From Dastarcus helophoroides (Eukaryota > Arthropoda > Insecta > Coleoptera > Bothrideridae), in assembly GCA_028583605.1 (NCBI GenBank), contig CM053327.1, positions 20,075,629 through 20,139,628 of the forward strand: a stretch of 64,000 nt of DNA. The letters are read 5' to 3'. The notes under the pieces were generated by a model, which was not told the DNA's origin, did not search any database, and worked only from the letters and a program-made list of their open reading frames with translations. The translations under genes were made by a program, and so were the position numbers. Position 1 is the first letter of the stretch, and the number at the start of each line of letters is the position of its first letter. Shown piece after piece: positions 49,333 through 59,430 of this stretch.

Positions 49333-49480
49333 TCTATACTAATATTATAAAGAGGAGAGGAGAGTGAGAGTTCTAATCGATTGAAAAATCTAATTATCAA
49401 CGCAGAGCAGAAACTACTGAAACAATAGATCTATGACGAAAACCAGTAACATGAAATTTGGACAGTAAATTTAGGGTTGG
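49333..49480 (+). mobile_element. Helitron-type 5' end
   Basis: TCTATACTAATATTATAAAG matches a start sequence common to many insect Helitrons, which begin with TC and insert after A. Following sequence (AGAAACTACTGAAAC, GAAATTTGGA) also fits that pattern. No Rep/helicase and no certain CTRR 3' end; a hairpin CCGAAGT/ACTTCGG near 49665-49682 lacks the expected terminus. Confidence 0.5.
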
Positions 49481-49759
49481 CCGACATCCGGACTTCGCCC
49501 GGACTGTTCGGTAATTAAGCAGAGTGCTCGTGTTTGGAACTTAAGGTGGACGAACATAGATTTGTTTGGCAACTTAGGTTAAGCCGTTTAGCCACCGAGA
49601 AATATAATAAGACGAAACTAGAGAAACTTTTTTTTTTGGTCGTCAAAAATTATTTTCAGAAGCCGAAGTACGATTACTTCGGAAGCTCAAGTATGGAAAG
49701 TAAAAATTATATATTATATTGTCTGGCTAATCAAATGCTGGCAATCTGGCAACCGTAAG

Positions 49760-50395
49760 TATATGCCTTTCATGGGATAGGTAAATAATAAGAAGGAATT
49801 TTCGAAAATTCATTCTCTAAGAGGGTAAAAAGAGAGTGAAACAACGGAGTTTCGAAGTTAGCATAGAACATAGAACAGACTTGATAATCTAAAATTTTAC
49901 GTAAATAATTTACGAAAGAAATTATTTGACATGTATTTGACCGATTTTTAGAAGCTGACCCCAAAGGGGGGAAAATGGGTGAAATAAAATCTTGAGAATT
50001 GTATGGAACAAAGTTAATAATGTATTTTATGAAGCAAATTTTTTTGTAAACAGGCATGCAAACTAAAAACAAAAAAACTAATTAGTAATTAGGGTAGGTA
50101 TCAGGTACTAAGATACGAAAAAAATAATCAGAAAATTCCATCACGTAAATTTTCTGAGAAAATTATTATTTTCGTCTTTCTTCGTGTTACCTCCTATTAC
50201 TAGCGTCAACTTCCAATTTCTTTGATAACAGTGCATGCTAGTAGTACTGGTCACTTTAAAATAATCATTTACCTCCATTGGTATTGTTTATCGTGATTAA
50301 GATCATATTACGATTTACGTGTATCGACTGTGGTGCGATATTTTTGTGACTTTTTGGTTGCACTATATGCGGCGTTCTAAAGATATTGTATAAGC
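49760..50395. other. Unassigned AT-rich DNA
   Basis: Nothing recognised. Confidence 0.4.
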
Positions 50396-50401
50396 TTCTG
50401 G

Positions 50402-50960
50402 ATCAACAAAGACAGTATACAAAATATCCCTGCTTCCTTTATGAATGGGATAGTAGAAACATAGAGCACAACATTGGATCAAAAAAGATCGGCCACAAAG
50501 AACATCATCAACCCTTGGAACCAAAAATATTGTGAAAGGGGCTACTTGATCGCCTAAAAATGTTGCTACCTTTACTTTACATTAAATTAAGTATTATGAA
50601 GCAATTTGTAAAGATACTAGCTAAAGAACTTTTCTGTTTCAAGTACCTAGGTGATAAACTTAAGCATTTATCGGATACAAATATCAAAGAAGACATTTTT
50701 GTTGGCCCTGAGATAAGAAAATTAATTCAACACGCTAACTTTAAAAAAACATGAATAAAACCAAAAATATTTTTTAGAAAACAAAAAGGCCTAAAATATG
50801 AAAATATGGTGAAAAGTATGCTCAGCAATGTCCATAAACTGGGTTGCAATATAAGTATAAAGTTACATTTTCTGCATTCTCGTATTGACTTCTTTCTTGA
50901 CAACTTTGGGAACAAATACCAACGAATATGGGACGCAAACACGATTCAGGCTGGGTTTTA
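50402..50960 (+). pseudogene. Relic of a multicopy transposon-associated ORF family
   Basis: Reading across a few breaks: TKYPCFLYEWDSR, then LLPLLYIKLSIMKQFVKILA at 50560, FKYLGDKL, KEDIFVGPEIRKLIQ, a stop at 50752, and, in a shifted frame, YENMVKSMLSN, KLGCNISIKLHFLHS and RIDFF. I recognise this order (YPCFLCLWDSR, LPPLHIKLG.MK.FVKA, GPQI..L, LGCN.S.KIHFLHSHLDFF) from repeated, uncharacterised ORFs of insect genomes, but I cannot assign a transposon superfamily or function. No terminal repeats found. About 180 codons remain, inactive. Confidence 0.6.
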
Positions 50961-51367
50961 AAGCAAGGTAAACCTGATAGAAAGCAATAGAAAAAAAGAT
51001 TGAACACGAGTTTTGAAGAAAGTAAAAAAAGATAACCATTTTCTTTTTGATTCACTTAGCCTCTTTAGCATTATTTTTAACTAATACCATTAGTTTTCTG
51101 GGTAAAAATTTAATTTTAGTTCATTAATTTTTGATTATTCGTGAGAATTGTTAAAAAATTCCAATATTCATAAGATTTATAATTATTAAACTTTATTAGG
51201 ATTAAAAAGCAACAGATATTCAAAAATTCTACAATGTTTCGATAAATATTTGCTAACACCTGAGCAGATTTTGCATTACTGCATTATCAGCGGTTAAGCC
51301 AGCAATTTGTTTAGCCCTTGTTATGCTAACAAGTTTCATGGATCACAGACTCCTACGAATATTCCGT

Positions 51368-51580
51368 CTAATCCAAATTTTCGTCCAAAGCTTCAATTAG
51401 AGGTGTGTTCAGAAGATCAAGCTGCTCGTTTGTAAGTGTAAATTGACTAGCTTGTAGATATTTGTGAATTTCTATGGCTTGCAAGTAATTAAGTTTTTTA
51501 GTGTTATTACAAATATATAATACTTCTACTATGTTTGCGCATGGAAGTTTATGTTGTGTTTCTAGATAGATGCTTTTCAA
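51368..51580 (-). pseudogene. Possible retroelement C-terminal fragment
   Basis: An open 70-codon minus frame with SIYLETQHKLPCANIVEVLY, NNTKKLNYLQAIEIHKYLQ and LTNEQLDLLNTPLIEAL. The LNYLQAIEIHK pattern resembles the C-terminal tail after the GIY-YIG domain in some Penelope-like elements (an acidic-aliphatic IEI.K segment), and a Penelope tail lies 130 bp away. Homology is weak and the frame could be from another LINE. Start codon arbitrary. Confidence 0.35.
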
Positions 51581-51714
51581 AATTTGATCTAGTCAACTAG
51601 TTTTTCTTTTCTCATTCCAGAACGATCTTGTGATCACGATTAATCCCCTTTATCTGCTGCTTACCCTATTTGAAGTAGCGGTAGTATTAGTGGTTTGTCG
51701 CGGAGAAAAAATTG

Positions 51715-51860
51715 ATATACAAATCTTGTACCCTGAAAATAGGAAAGATTTAAAATCGCAACAACAGTTTCTCTAACGCGTTTTAATAGCCAAGATATCA
51801 TCTTCAGAAAGATAGTGGCTATCGAAATGCGTTAGAGAAACTGTTGTTGTGTTTTTTACA
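51715..51860. mobile_element. Inverted dimer of Penelope tail sequence
   Basis: The plus-strand left part (ACAAATCTTGTACCCTGAAA onward) is a Penelope tail in the same orientation as 54065. From 51753 to 51792 the sequence is repeated in reverse at 51816-51856 (shared GCGTTAGAGAAACTGTTGTTG on one strand), around a 23-bp loop containing ATCATCTTCAG. This is a head-to-head pair of the same tail segment. Confidence 0.78.
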
Positions 51861-51864
51861 ACTC

Positions 51865-53220
51865 TCAGCACTGCGATCCATTAGGATCTTTTGTGCGAAC
51901 TCTAATTTTTTAATGATTGTCCAAGATGTTTAGACTTTTTACATTGCTACGTTACAGAATCTGCAGTTTTCATCATCCACTTGTCCCATCTTGTTAAGGT
52001 GATACTTTACTGGGAAGTGTCGTGTGAAAAGTCCTGTTATTACTCTTAAGTCGCTCTTGTTCAGTTCGAGAAGCTGTTCAGACTTCTTTTTTGAGATAGG
52101 TATAAACTTTATTGACTGCCTTAGGCCTGGACTTTTCCTTCAGTATGACAGCTTTGATTTGTCACCCAAGTATCTATTTCATTTTTTACGTGGCTTTTTG
52201 TAAGACCACAGTATGGTTCTGGGCCGAAGAGAGGTGTGATTGAGGCCTCTATTGCGAGTCTATCTGCCTCTTTGTTCCCTTCTATGCTTTGATGCCCTGG
52301 AAACCACATTAAAGTTACTTTGTTGTTTGTTGCCAGTTGCTTCAGGAACTGTTTGCCTTCCCAGGCTATTTTTGACTCAGTTCTGAATGACTTTAGAGTC
52401 TTTAATGCAGCCTGGCTATCCAAAACGATATAAACCTGTGTCCTTTTTGAATGCACTCTTTTGCGTACAGACTTATAGAAAGCAGTTCTGCTTAGAAAAT
52501 TGTGGAAGTGTTTCCTAGAGTCCTACATTAGGACCCCATATTCCTAGTCCTACCCCTTCTATTTGTTTAGATCTTAAATCTGTCTGTGTACCAGACAGCT
52601 AGCCTTTCACTGTTTCTATTCCATGTCTGGCTGTCCCCGATAACCACTTCGTATGGAATAACAAAGACCAATTTTGTGGGCATTTGATCTGTTTGGCAAT
52701 GGATCCCAGTGGAATTTTCCTCAAAATCTGTACGTAGCCGACCAAGTCACCCGGTTTCAGTTTGTTCGATTGGATTGAGCCACTAAGGGCTGCCTCCTTT
52801 TTCATACAAATGTGAAATGGAGTCAGGCCTATCATTGCCTCTATTGCAGCTGTTGAACATGACGGTTATTCCAATGCAAATTAATCGCTGTAATTTGTGT
52901 AATTTGCTTTGCGCAGAAATTTGTACTGTTTTTGGCCACCATACTATTCAGGCATAGGTGACCTTTTGGTATATCCAAAATATCATTTTCGGTTTCAGCC
53001 CCCATGTCTTTTCTACAAGTCTACGACAGGTCCATGTTGCCATTGAGCCTTTTGAGAGAGCTCTTTCCAAATGAGTGTTTCAAATTAGATTTTGGTCTAG
53101 GAAAATCCCTAAGTACTTAACTTCATTGGAAAATTGTTTCTGTATTCCATTGGGAGTGGGGGCTTGTAGGTTTAGCTTCCTTCTCCTCGTAAATGGAATA
53201 AGAACTGTCTTGTGTGCTGC
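51865..53220 (-). pseudogene. LINE RT C-terminus plus RNase H (I/LOA/Jockey group)
   Basis: Minus strand, from 53220 down: FTRRRKLNLQAPTPNGIQ, KYLGIFLDQNL, WTCRRLVEKTWGLKPKM, LQRLICIGIT, then IGLTPFHICMKKEAAL (52835), KPGDLVGYVQIL, and an RNase H domain: VYIVLDSQAALKTLKS with an active-site Asp, and KVTLMWFPGHQSIEGNKEAD (52456-52121), then a final ENCRFC zinc-knuckle-like motif near 51970. RNase H after RT places it with I/LOA-type rather than typical CR1 elements. Several stops and shifts; 5'-truncated in the RT. The Penelope inverted dimer abuts its 3' side. Confidence 0.85.
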
Positions 53221-53569
53221 GTAGCAATACATATATATCGGATTGAAAGTTAAAGCAAAGAGTGCGTTTATGTGTTACAGAAACAGGGTGTGAGACAGGA
53301 CAGAGGAGTTTTCTAATTGCAAATATACCTAAGAAGAGAGAGAAAAGAACGATAATCTCTTATTAAGATCATTGCATATCTATCAAATGACAGAGGCTGC
53401 ATGGAAATCTAATTGGAGTGAAGACTTCTTTAGAAACGTTGAGCGATATTAGATAGAGAGAAAACTTATGATTTTGCGTAAGCATTACGCTAAATTGTGT
53501 TACCAACATGCTTTAATGTTCACAGTATTGTGATGTTTTGAGTAAAACGCGTAATAGAATTAAAAAACG

Positions 53570-53655
53570 TATGATCGACAGTGGGGTTTGAACCCGCACC
53601 TATCAAACCTAGCAAAATCTGCCGTCTAAACCAAGTGAGTCATACTCATTGGCGT
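53570..53655 (-). ncRNA. tRNA-like sequence, probable SINE head or tRNA pseudogene
   Basis: On the minus strand an A-box-like TGACTCACTTGG (53642-53631) is followed about 36 bases later by a B box GGTTCAAACCC (53594-53584) at tRNA-like spacing. The T-arm pairs at four of five positions. No acceptor stem closes, so it is not a functional tRNA; a tRNA-derived SINE is the likeliest reading. The SINE tail was not defined. Confidence 0.45.
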
Positions 53656-53659
53656 AGCT

Positions 53660-54060
53660 GGATTGTTTTTTTTAGAGAGAGGGAGCAAACCGCCAACCTA
53701 GAGGAGCCAATCTACCAACGCAAGATTTTAATTTCGGTAATACGATTAGAGATCGAATAATTTCTTGCTTAAAATTTACACAAACAAACATTTTCTTTTT
53801 ATTTGGTAAGCGGGTAAGCTAATTTATATATTGAATAATTTCAAATCAAATGTAACGTAGCCTTTTGCAAAGATGAGAAATTTCCAATTCCAAACAATGG
53901 AACCATTTGCTCTTATTTTTACATTATTATTATCTCTTAAATTCGCCTCTGAAAAAGACATGTGTTTCGGTCAGTTGCTCTATGTGTACGTAGTACGTAT
54001 GTAATTATTGCGTAGGTCGCGGGTAGCAATTCTGGAATGCTTTAAGAGGCCCTTCTTCTT
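53660..54060. other. AT-rich DNA, nothing recognised
   Basis: No feature seen. Confidence 0.4.
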
Positions 54061-54064
54061 ATTT

Positions 54065-54545
54065 ACATTAACTGAAATACAAATTTTGTCCTCTGAAAGC
54101 AAGAAAGATTAAAAAACACAACAGATGTTGCTCTAATGCGTTTTGATAGCCAAGCTATCATCTTCAAAGAGATACTAATATCTTATCCTAAAATTAACCC
54201 TTATATACTAAGAATATTCACTTGGTGCATGATCGACCACACCCGAACGCATCTAATCATACACGTTGAAGTGTCACAATTCCTTATCTATCAACCTTAA
54301 CTATTTTTAACAGAGATGAGTGGCCTAAAGGCCCAGCGCAACCATTCATAAGGTTGTCTCCAGCCTTATGGATGGCTAAGCTTTCAGAAGCATTTAACAT
54401 AGAATTCTTATTTACTACTCTTAACAGTTTAATATTATTATCTATTTTATGATCTAATTCAAAAGCATGTCGAGCCACACTTGACTTCAGTTCTTCCATA
54501 CTTCAAATGAGCCAAATGCTTCTTCAGTCTTTTTTACATCAATTT
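54065..54545 (-). pseudogene. Penelope-like element 3' part
   Basis: Minus strand: LKKHLAHLKYGRTE near 54540 in one frame, then from 54499 SSVARHAFELDHKID, the SVARHA and DH residues typical of the end of the GIY-YIG nuclease domain. It is followed by NIKLLRVVNKNSMLNASES, AIHKAGDNLMN and GPLGHSSLLKI, ending at 54284. The tail (54283-54065) has the conserved GATAGC hairpin at 54145-54159. GIY and YVG motifs are missing, so it is 5'-truncated just inside the nuclease domain. Homologous to the copy at 46375. Confidence 0.82.
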
Positions 54546-54549
54546 GGGG

Positions 54550-55300
54550 TTAATCAGAATAGAAATATATTAGTGTTATAAATGATTGGTTAAATAATCC
54601 AATTCTTATTGAAATGCAAACTAGCTAATTAAATTAATTATAATAAATAAAATAATTAATTAATCTTGGGAAGCAAAAATATTTATATAGCTTTCATACG
54701 CGTTGTAGGTTAACAACAGCGTCGAAGAGATTGACAATTCGCTTTAGTTTAAAAAAAATGTAATTTAAATGAAAAGTCTTCCTTTTCATTTCATGGAAAC
54801 CCATTTGTACTCTTTCTCCAGGTAAAGTAATATCAATGATTACGAATTTATGACACATCAAGATTTTAATAAATAATCATTATTTACGACCTGTTATTGA
54901 ACATGAACTGTATTGAACGCTATTGATGTTCAGTAGTGTGAAATGATTGAGGTAAGAAAAATAATTTTATCCTTCTTTGCTTCAGAAAATGAGAGCAAAA
55001 GTGATATCTAAAGTCGATAACTTATTATTGTCAATTTCAAATGTGTTTTAATCGTTTTTAAATATTTTGAAGATGCAAATGAGGCTTTATATTAGCTTAA
55101 ATGATTTGGATTTGCATGCTGTTTAAGTGTTACCATCTTTTCGGGTTTAGTGAGGCATCTATGGGCCCCGAGTTGAACCCATTGGTTTCCGCGGGTTGAT
55201 CTCGACTTGCAGGGGACGATTTTTATTTTTAAGTCATCAATTTACAGTGCTGCGGTAAAACAAAACTTTTATATGAATAAAATATGAGAGAATTCCAGTT
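54550..55300. other. AT-rich DNA, nothing recognised
   Basis: No gene or repeat boundary seen. Confidence 0.4.
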
Positions 55301-55304
55301 AATG

Positions 55305-56070
55305 AGCGACATTTAGTTTCATTAAATTTCGCCGACGACCAAGTGGTCTTAGCACAAGATGCGAATACCTAGAATTTAGGCTTCGAAGACTACATCAAGG
55401 ATATAAAAAAATGGATATTAACCGTTTGCTTAAAGAAAACCGAATACCTGGTAGTCAACAGTGATGCCAAATTTGAGGTACTGATGACGACACCAGTAAC
55501 CGAAGTTTTCGAGCTTAAATACCTATGAAGTGATAATCGTCAAAATGACACAGGCGAACTAGAAATTAAACGGCGCATTCAACAAGGAAATAAAGTCGTA
55601 GGTTGTCTGGTGGGAGAAAAACTTATCAACAAAAAATAGGACAGGCACTAGTTGAATTGGTACTATGTTATGGATCCGAACTCTGGTTCACTAACAAAGA
55701 TTTAGAAACAAGGCTCACGGCCGTCAAGATGGATTATCTCAGAGGGAGAGCAAGGATATTCCGTTTACAACATATACTAAATACAGAAATTCGTGCCCGG
55801 ATGGCAGCAAGTGATACAATTAGAGACCGTATAAAGAGAAGGAGCCTAAGATGGTTTGGTCACCTTATGTGGCTGGAGGATAACCGATGGCCTAAGAAGC
55901 TATTCTAATGGGTTCCACCAGGTAGGAGAAAACTCGGAAGACATAGAAGATCCTGGAATGATGTAATAAGGAGGAATATGGAAAGAAGAGACTTGGATGA
56001 GGACGCAGTGTATAACAGGGGCGCTTGGAGAAGGGGATTGGATAGGCGGTTATTAGCTTCAGTTTGATAT
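55305..56070 (+). pseudogene. LINE RT 3' part (RTE/Jockey-like)
   Basis: Plus strand with several stops: LNFADDQVVLAQDA (RT catalytic ADD), KKWILTVCLKKTEYLVVN, then from 55640 ELVLCYGSELWFTNKD, LTAVKMDYLRGRARIFRL, IRDRIKRRSLRWFGHLMWLE and RWPKKLF (stop at 55906), WVPPGRRKLGRHRRSWNDV, ending RRGLDRRLLASV. The LRWFGH...GRR..GR...W.D series is the usual C-terminus of a widespread insect LINE group. 5'-truncated before the palm motif. Confidence 0.82.
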
Positions 56071-56279
56071 GTTACATTTCTGTATTTAAGTACGATCAAG
56101 TCCAAGTAAAATTATATTTTAACACACACGTGCTTTGTGATTTAATTGCATAACTGTCATAATGAATTCTTGCTTAATATATTTAGTAAAGCAGTTGATT
56201 GAAAGTTAATTTAATCAAATATATGCTAAATAAAAAAATCACGAAATGATAAAACAAATAAACAAAAATAATCTAGCAA

Positions 56280-57020
56280 ATAAAACCGGGGAACTGTGTA
56301 TGCCCCTGTATTGTGACTGATACCCTGACTTAGCGCCTTCAAGAGCCCCGCCTACCATCAATACATATTAAAGAAACATAAAATAATCCACCACAGTAGC
56401 CAGAGAGAGAAAGAATCGTCACAACCTGATGTATGCACGCATGCCCTTTGAATTACAACCGAGGAAGGCGTGGTCGCGCTAGCCAAACTTCCACTGTTTT
56501 GATAAGCGTCGAGAGCGGGATAGGAAATGTCTGTCTGGCTCAGTGTGAGCGAGAAATAAGACCGAATATGCCCGATTCCAGACAGACGGCTTCGCCAAAG
56601 TCTATACACACTCTATGATGATATATAGAGTAGACGACTTATGGTTAAACCGTGTTGGGAAGTGGCCCAGATTAGAGAGACTTTGCTGCATCAAGTCCTA
56701 ACCCGATATCTGTGGCGGCCGCTAAGCGCTTAAGACTTTTTAATACTTTCATAGGATTTCGTGAAAACCGTCTCTGATGCCCTCGCATTAGCAGTGGCAG
56801 TGATTTGTAAGATATTAACACGGCGCGACCGACGGGTTTTCATGACAACACGGATTTTCGCTAGATGATCGTTTCTTATTTATGTTTAGCGGTGCTCAAT
56901 CGAGATTTTTTTTCCGTGACTGGAAGAGTTCGTGGGCTATAAACTGTGATAACGTTTGTGATCTATCTATATGATACGGTTCCTGATTCTTCAAAGCCGG
57001 AGAAATTATTTTAACAGGTG
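56280..57020 (+). promoter_or_regulatory. CpG-rich island, candidate promoter and non-coding first exon
   Basis: About 700 bp with clearly higher GC and CpG than the surroundings (for example GTGGCGGCCGCTAAGCGC, CGGCGCGACCGACGGG). It ends at a good splice donor TTAACAG|GTGGGTGAG (near 57017). No open frame is convincing. It could be the promoter plus 5' UTR exon of a host gene lying outside the window; a GC-rich repeat remnant is the alternative. Confidence 0.3.
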
Positions 57021-57024
57021 GGTG

Positions 57025-57855
57025 AGTTTTTATTTAACTGAATTGTTACTCGGTCTTTGGAATCCTTGTATATATGTGATTAATATTTTGTAATTTAAAA
57101 GTAACTTCAAATGGCATAACTAAGATTTTGCCTAATACAGGACAAAATATTTTTTTGATGCTCTTATTATCTAGATGTAGCAGCAAAATCTCAGTATTTT
57201 AAGATAAATGTGTTAAATCTATGAAAACATGATGACAGAAGAAAAAGGAGCAAGCAAAAGAGGTTGTAACTACTGTAATGGTGTAAGAAGTGATTAGTTT
57301 GTATTATTATACTTATCTGATTATTTGCCAAATAGTCTATAAGTCATATACAAAACCTTATAGCCGCAAATTACGAAAAAAAGATGTGTGCAGCCAAAAT
57401 TTCTCTTGTTTAATATGAAAGCGTTTTAAGTCATTTTTGTGGAAATTTCTGTGGAAGCTTTGTTATTGCTTGAAAAACAGAAATAATTTTAAAATGTTGC
57501 AGTCAAAACCTAAAACCAAAATTTATTACACAAATTTTATTAAATTTTGCATAACTAGCTTTCATGGTGTTCTATTAAGGGTTCCCTCCTTACATGATTT
57601 TTGAATAAAATGCGACGATAAAATGAAGAAGAAATTGGACAAAATGCCATTAAAACTAAAAAAAAGGAAAATTGTTTTTGGTGCATTTGGGATGCTATCA
57701 ATTAATTAATATAATTTACATTTCTCGTTTGCGGATGCTAATACATAGGATGATAACCAGAGACTAGTGATCACTAATAAGTATCAAATAATTCAGGTGA
57801 CTCATCACCAAAAATTGGCATATTCTTTCTTAATTTTTTCCTATTAAGTTTTTTC
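57025..57855. other. AT-rich DNA, nothing recognised
   Basis: No feature seen. Confidence 0.4.
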
Positions 57856-57860
57856 CGAAA

Positions 57861-58139
57861 CCCTCCCTTTCGGAGTTAAATACCTTGACAATTGCAGAAT
57901 TGGAGGTTAAGAAACGGTTTTTTTTTCTCAAAAATAGAAGAATCAGTGAAAAATTGATAATGGTTTTACGTTTTACTTTTTTTCTTATAAAAAGGAATCA
58001 CTGAAAAAAAAATGTTTTTATAAACTGATCAATTGCCATTTTCATGAATTACTCAGAGTTTGAGAAAAAATAATATTAATAAAAACCATTTCTCAACTTC
58101 CAACGTCGGAAGCTCTAAATAAGAGAAGAGGGAGTGTTG
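57861..58139. mobile_element. Small palindromic element
   Basis: The left GGAGGTTAAGAAACGG (57904) and right side (minus strand GGAAGTTGAGAAATGG) are inverted copies continuing through TTTTTCTCAAA. Outer ends ACCCTCCCTTTC and ACACTCCCTCTTC also match loosely. Target duplication not clear. Confidence 0.5.
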
Positions 58140-58264
58140 AAAAGGACATTTTTCGCTGTTATAAACACCTCGTGTACTTGTTTCTCAACATATATAAGTT
58201 TCAAAATCATGGTAAAATACTGGCCCTTCTTTGTCTTGGACATAAGGTTTCTAAAAACGTGCCA

Positions 58265-59430
58265 CATTTATAAGGCGACTACACATAGATAGGAAAGAAG
58301 AGCAATAAGGGTTTAGAAGAGGAAGGTCGACAACAGATGCCATTCATTATATTATTAAATAGATAAAAGATAAGTCAATAGAATTTAACACCCCAGCATA
58401 CATCGCCTTAGTGGAACTAACCAAGGCATTTGACAAAGTACGCTTGGAAGACATCATGGAAATATTGAAAGAAAACGAGACACCAGCCAATATCGTCAGA
58501 GTCATTCGCAACCGTCAATATTCACAACACAACGAAGATAAGAGCGGAGGAACAAACCTCAGAAACTATTTCGATTCTAGGGGGAATTAGACAAGGAGAT
58601 AGCATCAATCCATTTTTGTTTAATATCCTAATGGATAAAATAATTAAAGAAGTAAAATCATTAAAACTGGGATACAGGAGGAATAAAAATAGAATCGGCA
58701 TGATACGTTATGCAGATAACGCAACAATTGTTGCAGAAACAAAAGACAACCTATCAAATAAGCAAACAACTTAATATGGAAATATCTACTGATAAAACTA
58801 AAAGTATGACCATCTCAAAAGACCCCATCAGATGTAAACTCGTCATTGAAAATCATCCCATAGAGCAAGTTACCCAATTTAAGTACCTCCATGTTACGAC
58901 TTAAGAAGCCAAATCAACAAAGCAGCTGCAATATCAGGCTGCCTACGAGAGACCATATGGAACAATCAATATATGCGCTCAAACAGCAAGACCAAAATAT
59001 ACAAAACATGTATAAGACCAATCATGACATGCGGAATAGAGGGACAAGAAGAAGAAACCAACAAGACCAAGAGTATGCTGAGAGTAGCAGAGTTGAAAAC
59101 TTTAAGAACTATAGCGGGAAGGACCAGAAGTAGCAGAGTAAGAAAGCCACAGATTAGAGAGCAGTACGGTGTACAGGATGTCGTGCGATGGGGTAGACAA
59201 AGAAGGAGACAATGGTACGCTCATGTAAACAGAATGAGAGAAAATCGATTGCCGCGCACGTACTAGAAGGAAAACCAACAGGCACCCGTCCCCCCGGAAG
59301 ACCACCTAAAAGATGGAAGGATAGTTAGCAGTCAACATCCCAGGAACTATAACAGAGGCACAACCAGAATTAACAGATCTCAAGATCTCTAAAAAGAAGA
59401 AGAAGAAAAAGAAAAGGAAGAAGAGGCTAT
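58265..59430 (+). pseudogene. RTE-type LINE relic
   Basis: Plus strand, reading across breaks: GFRRGRSTTDAIHYI, YIALVELTKAFDKV (first catalytic region, Asp replaced by Glu in VEL), GGIRQGDSINPFLFNILMDK, MIRYADNATIVAE (second catalytic motif YADD reads YADN), SMTISKDPIRCKLV, EQVTQFKYL. From 58973: TKIYKTCIRPIMTCGIEG, LRVAELKTLRTIAGRTR, IREQYGVQDVVRWGRQRR. It ends in an AAG-rich tail (59391-59427), the kind of simple-repeat 3' end typical of RTE. Both catalytic changes would be disabling even without the stops. Confidence 0.86.
59391..59427 (+). repeat. AAG-type simple repeat at LINE 3' end
   Basis: A run of AAG/AAA units directly after the RTE reading frame; likely part of the element's 3' end rather than an independent microsatellite. 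Confidence 0.8.
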
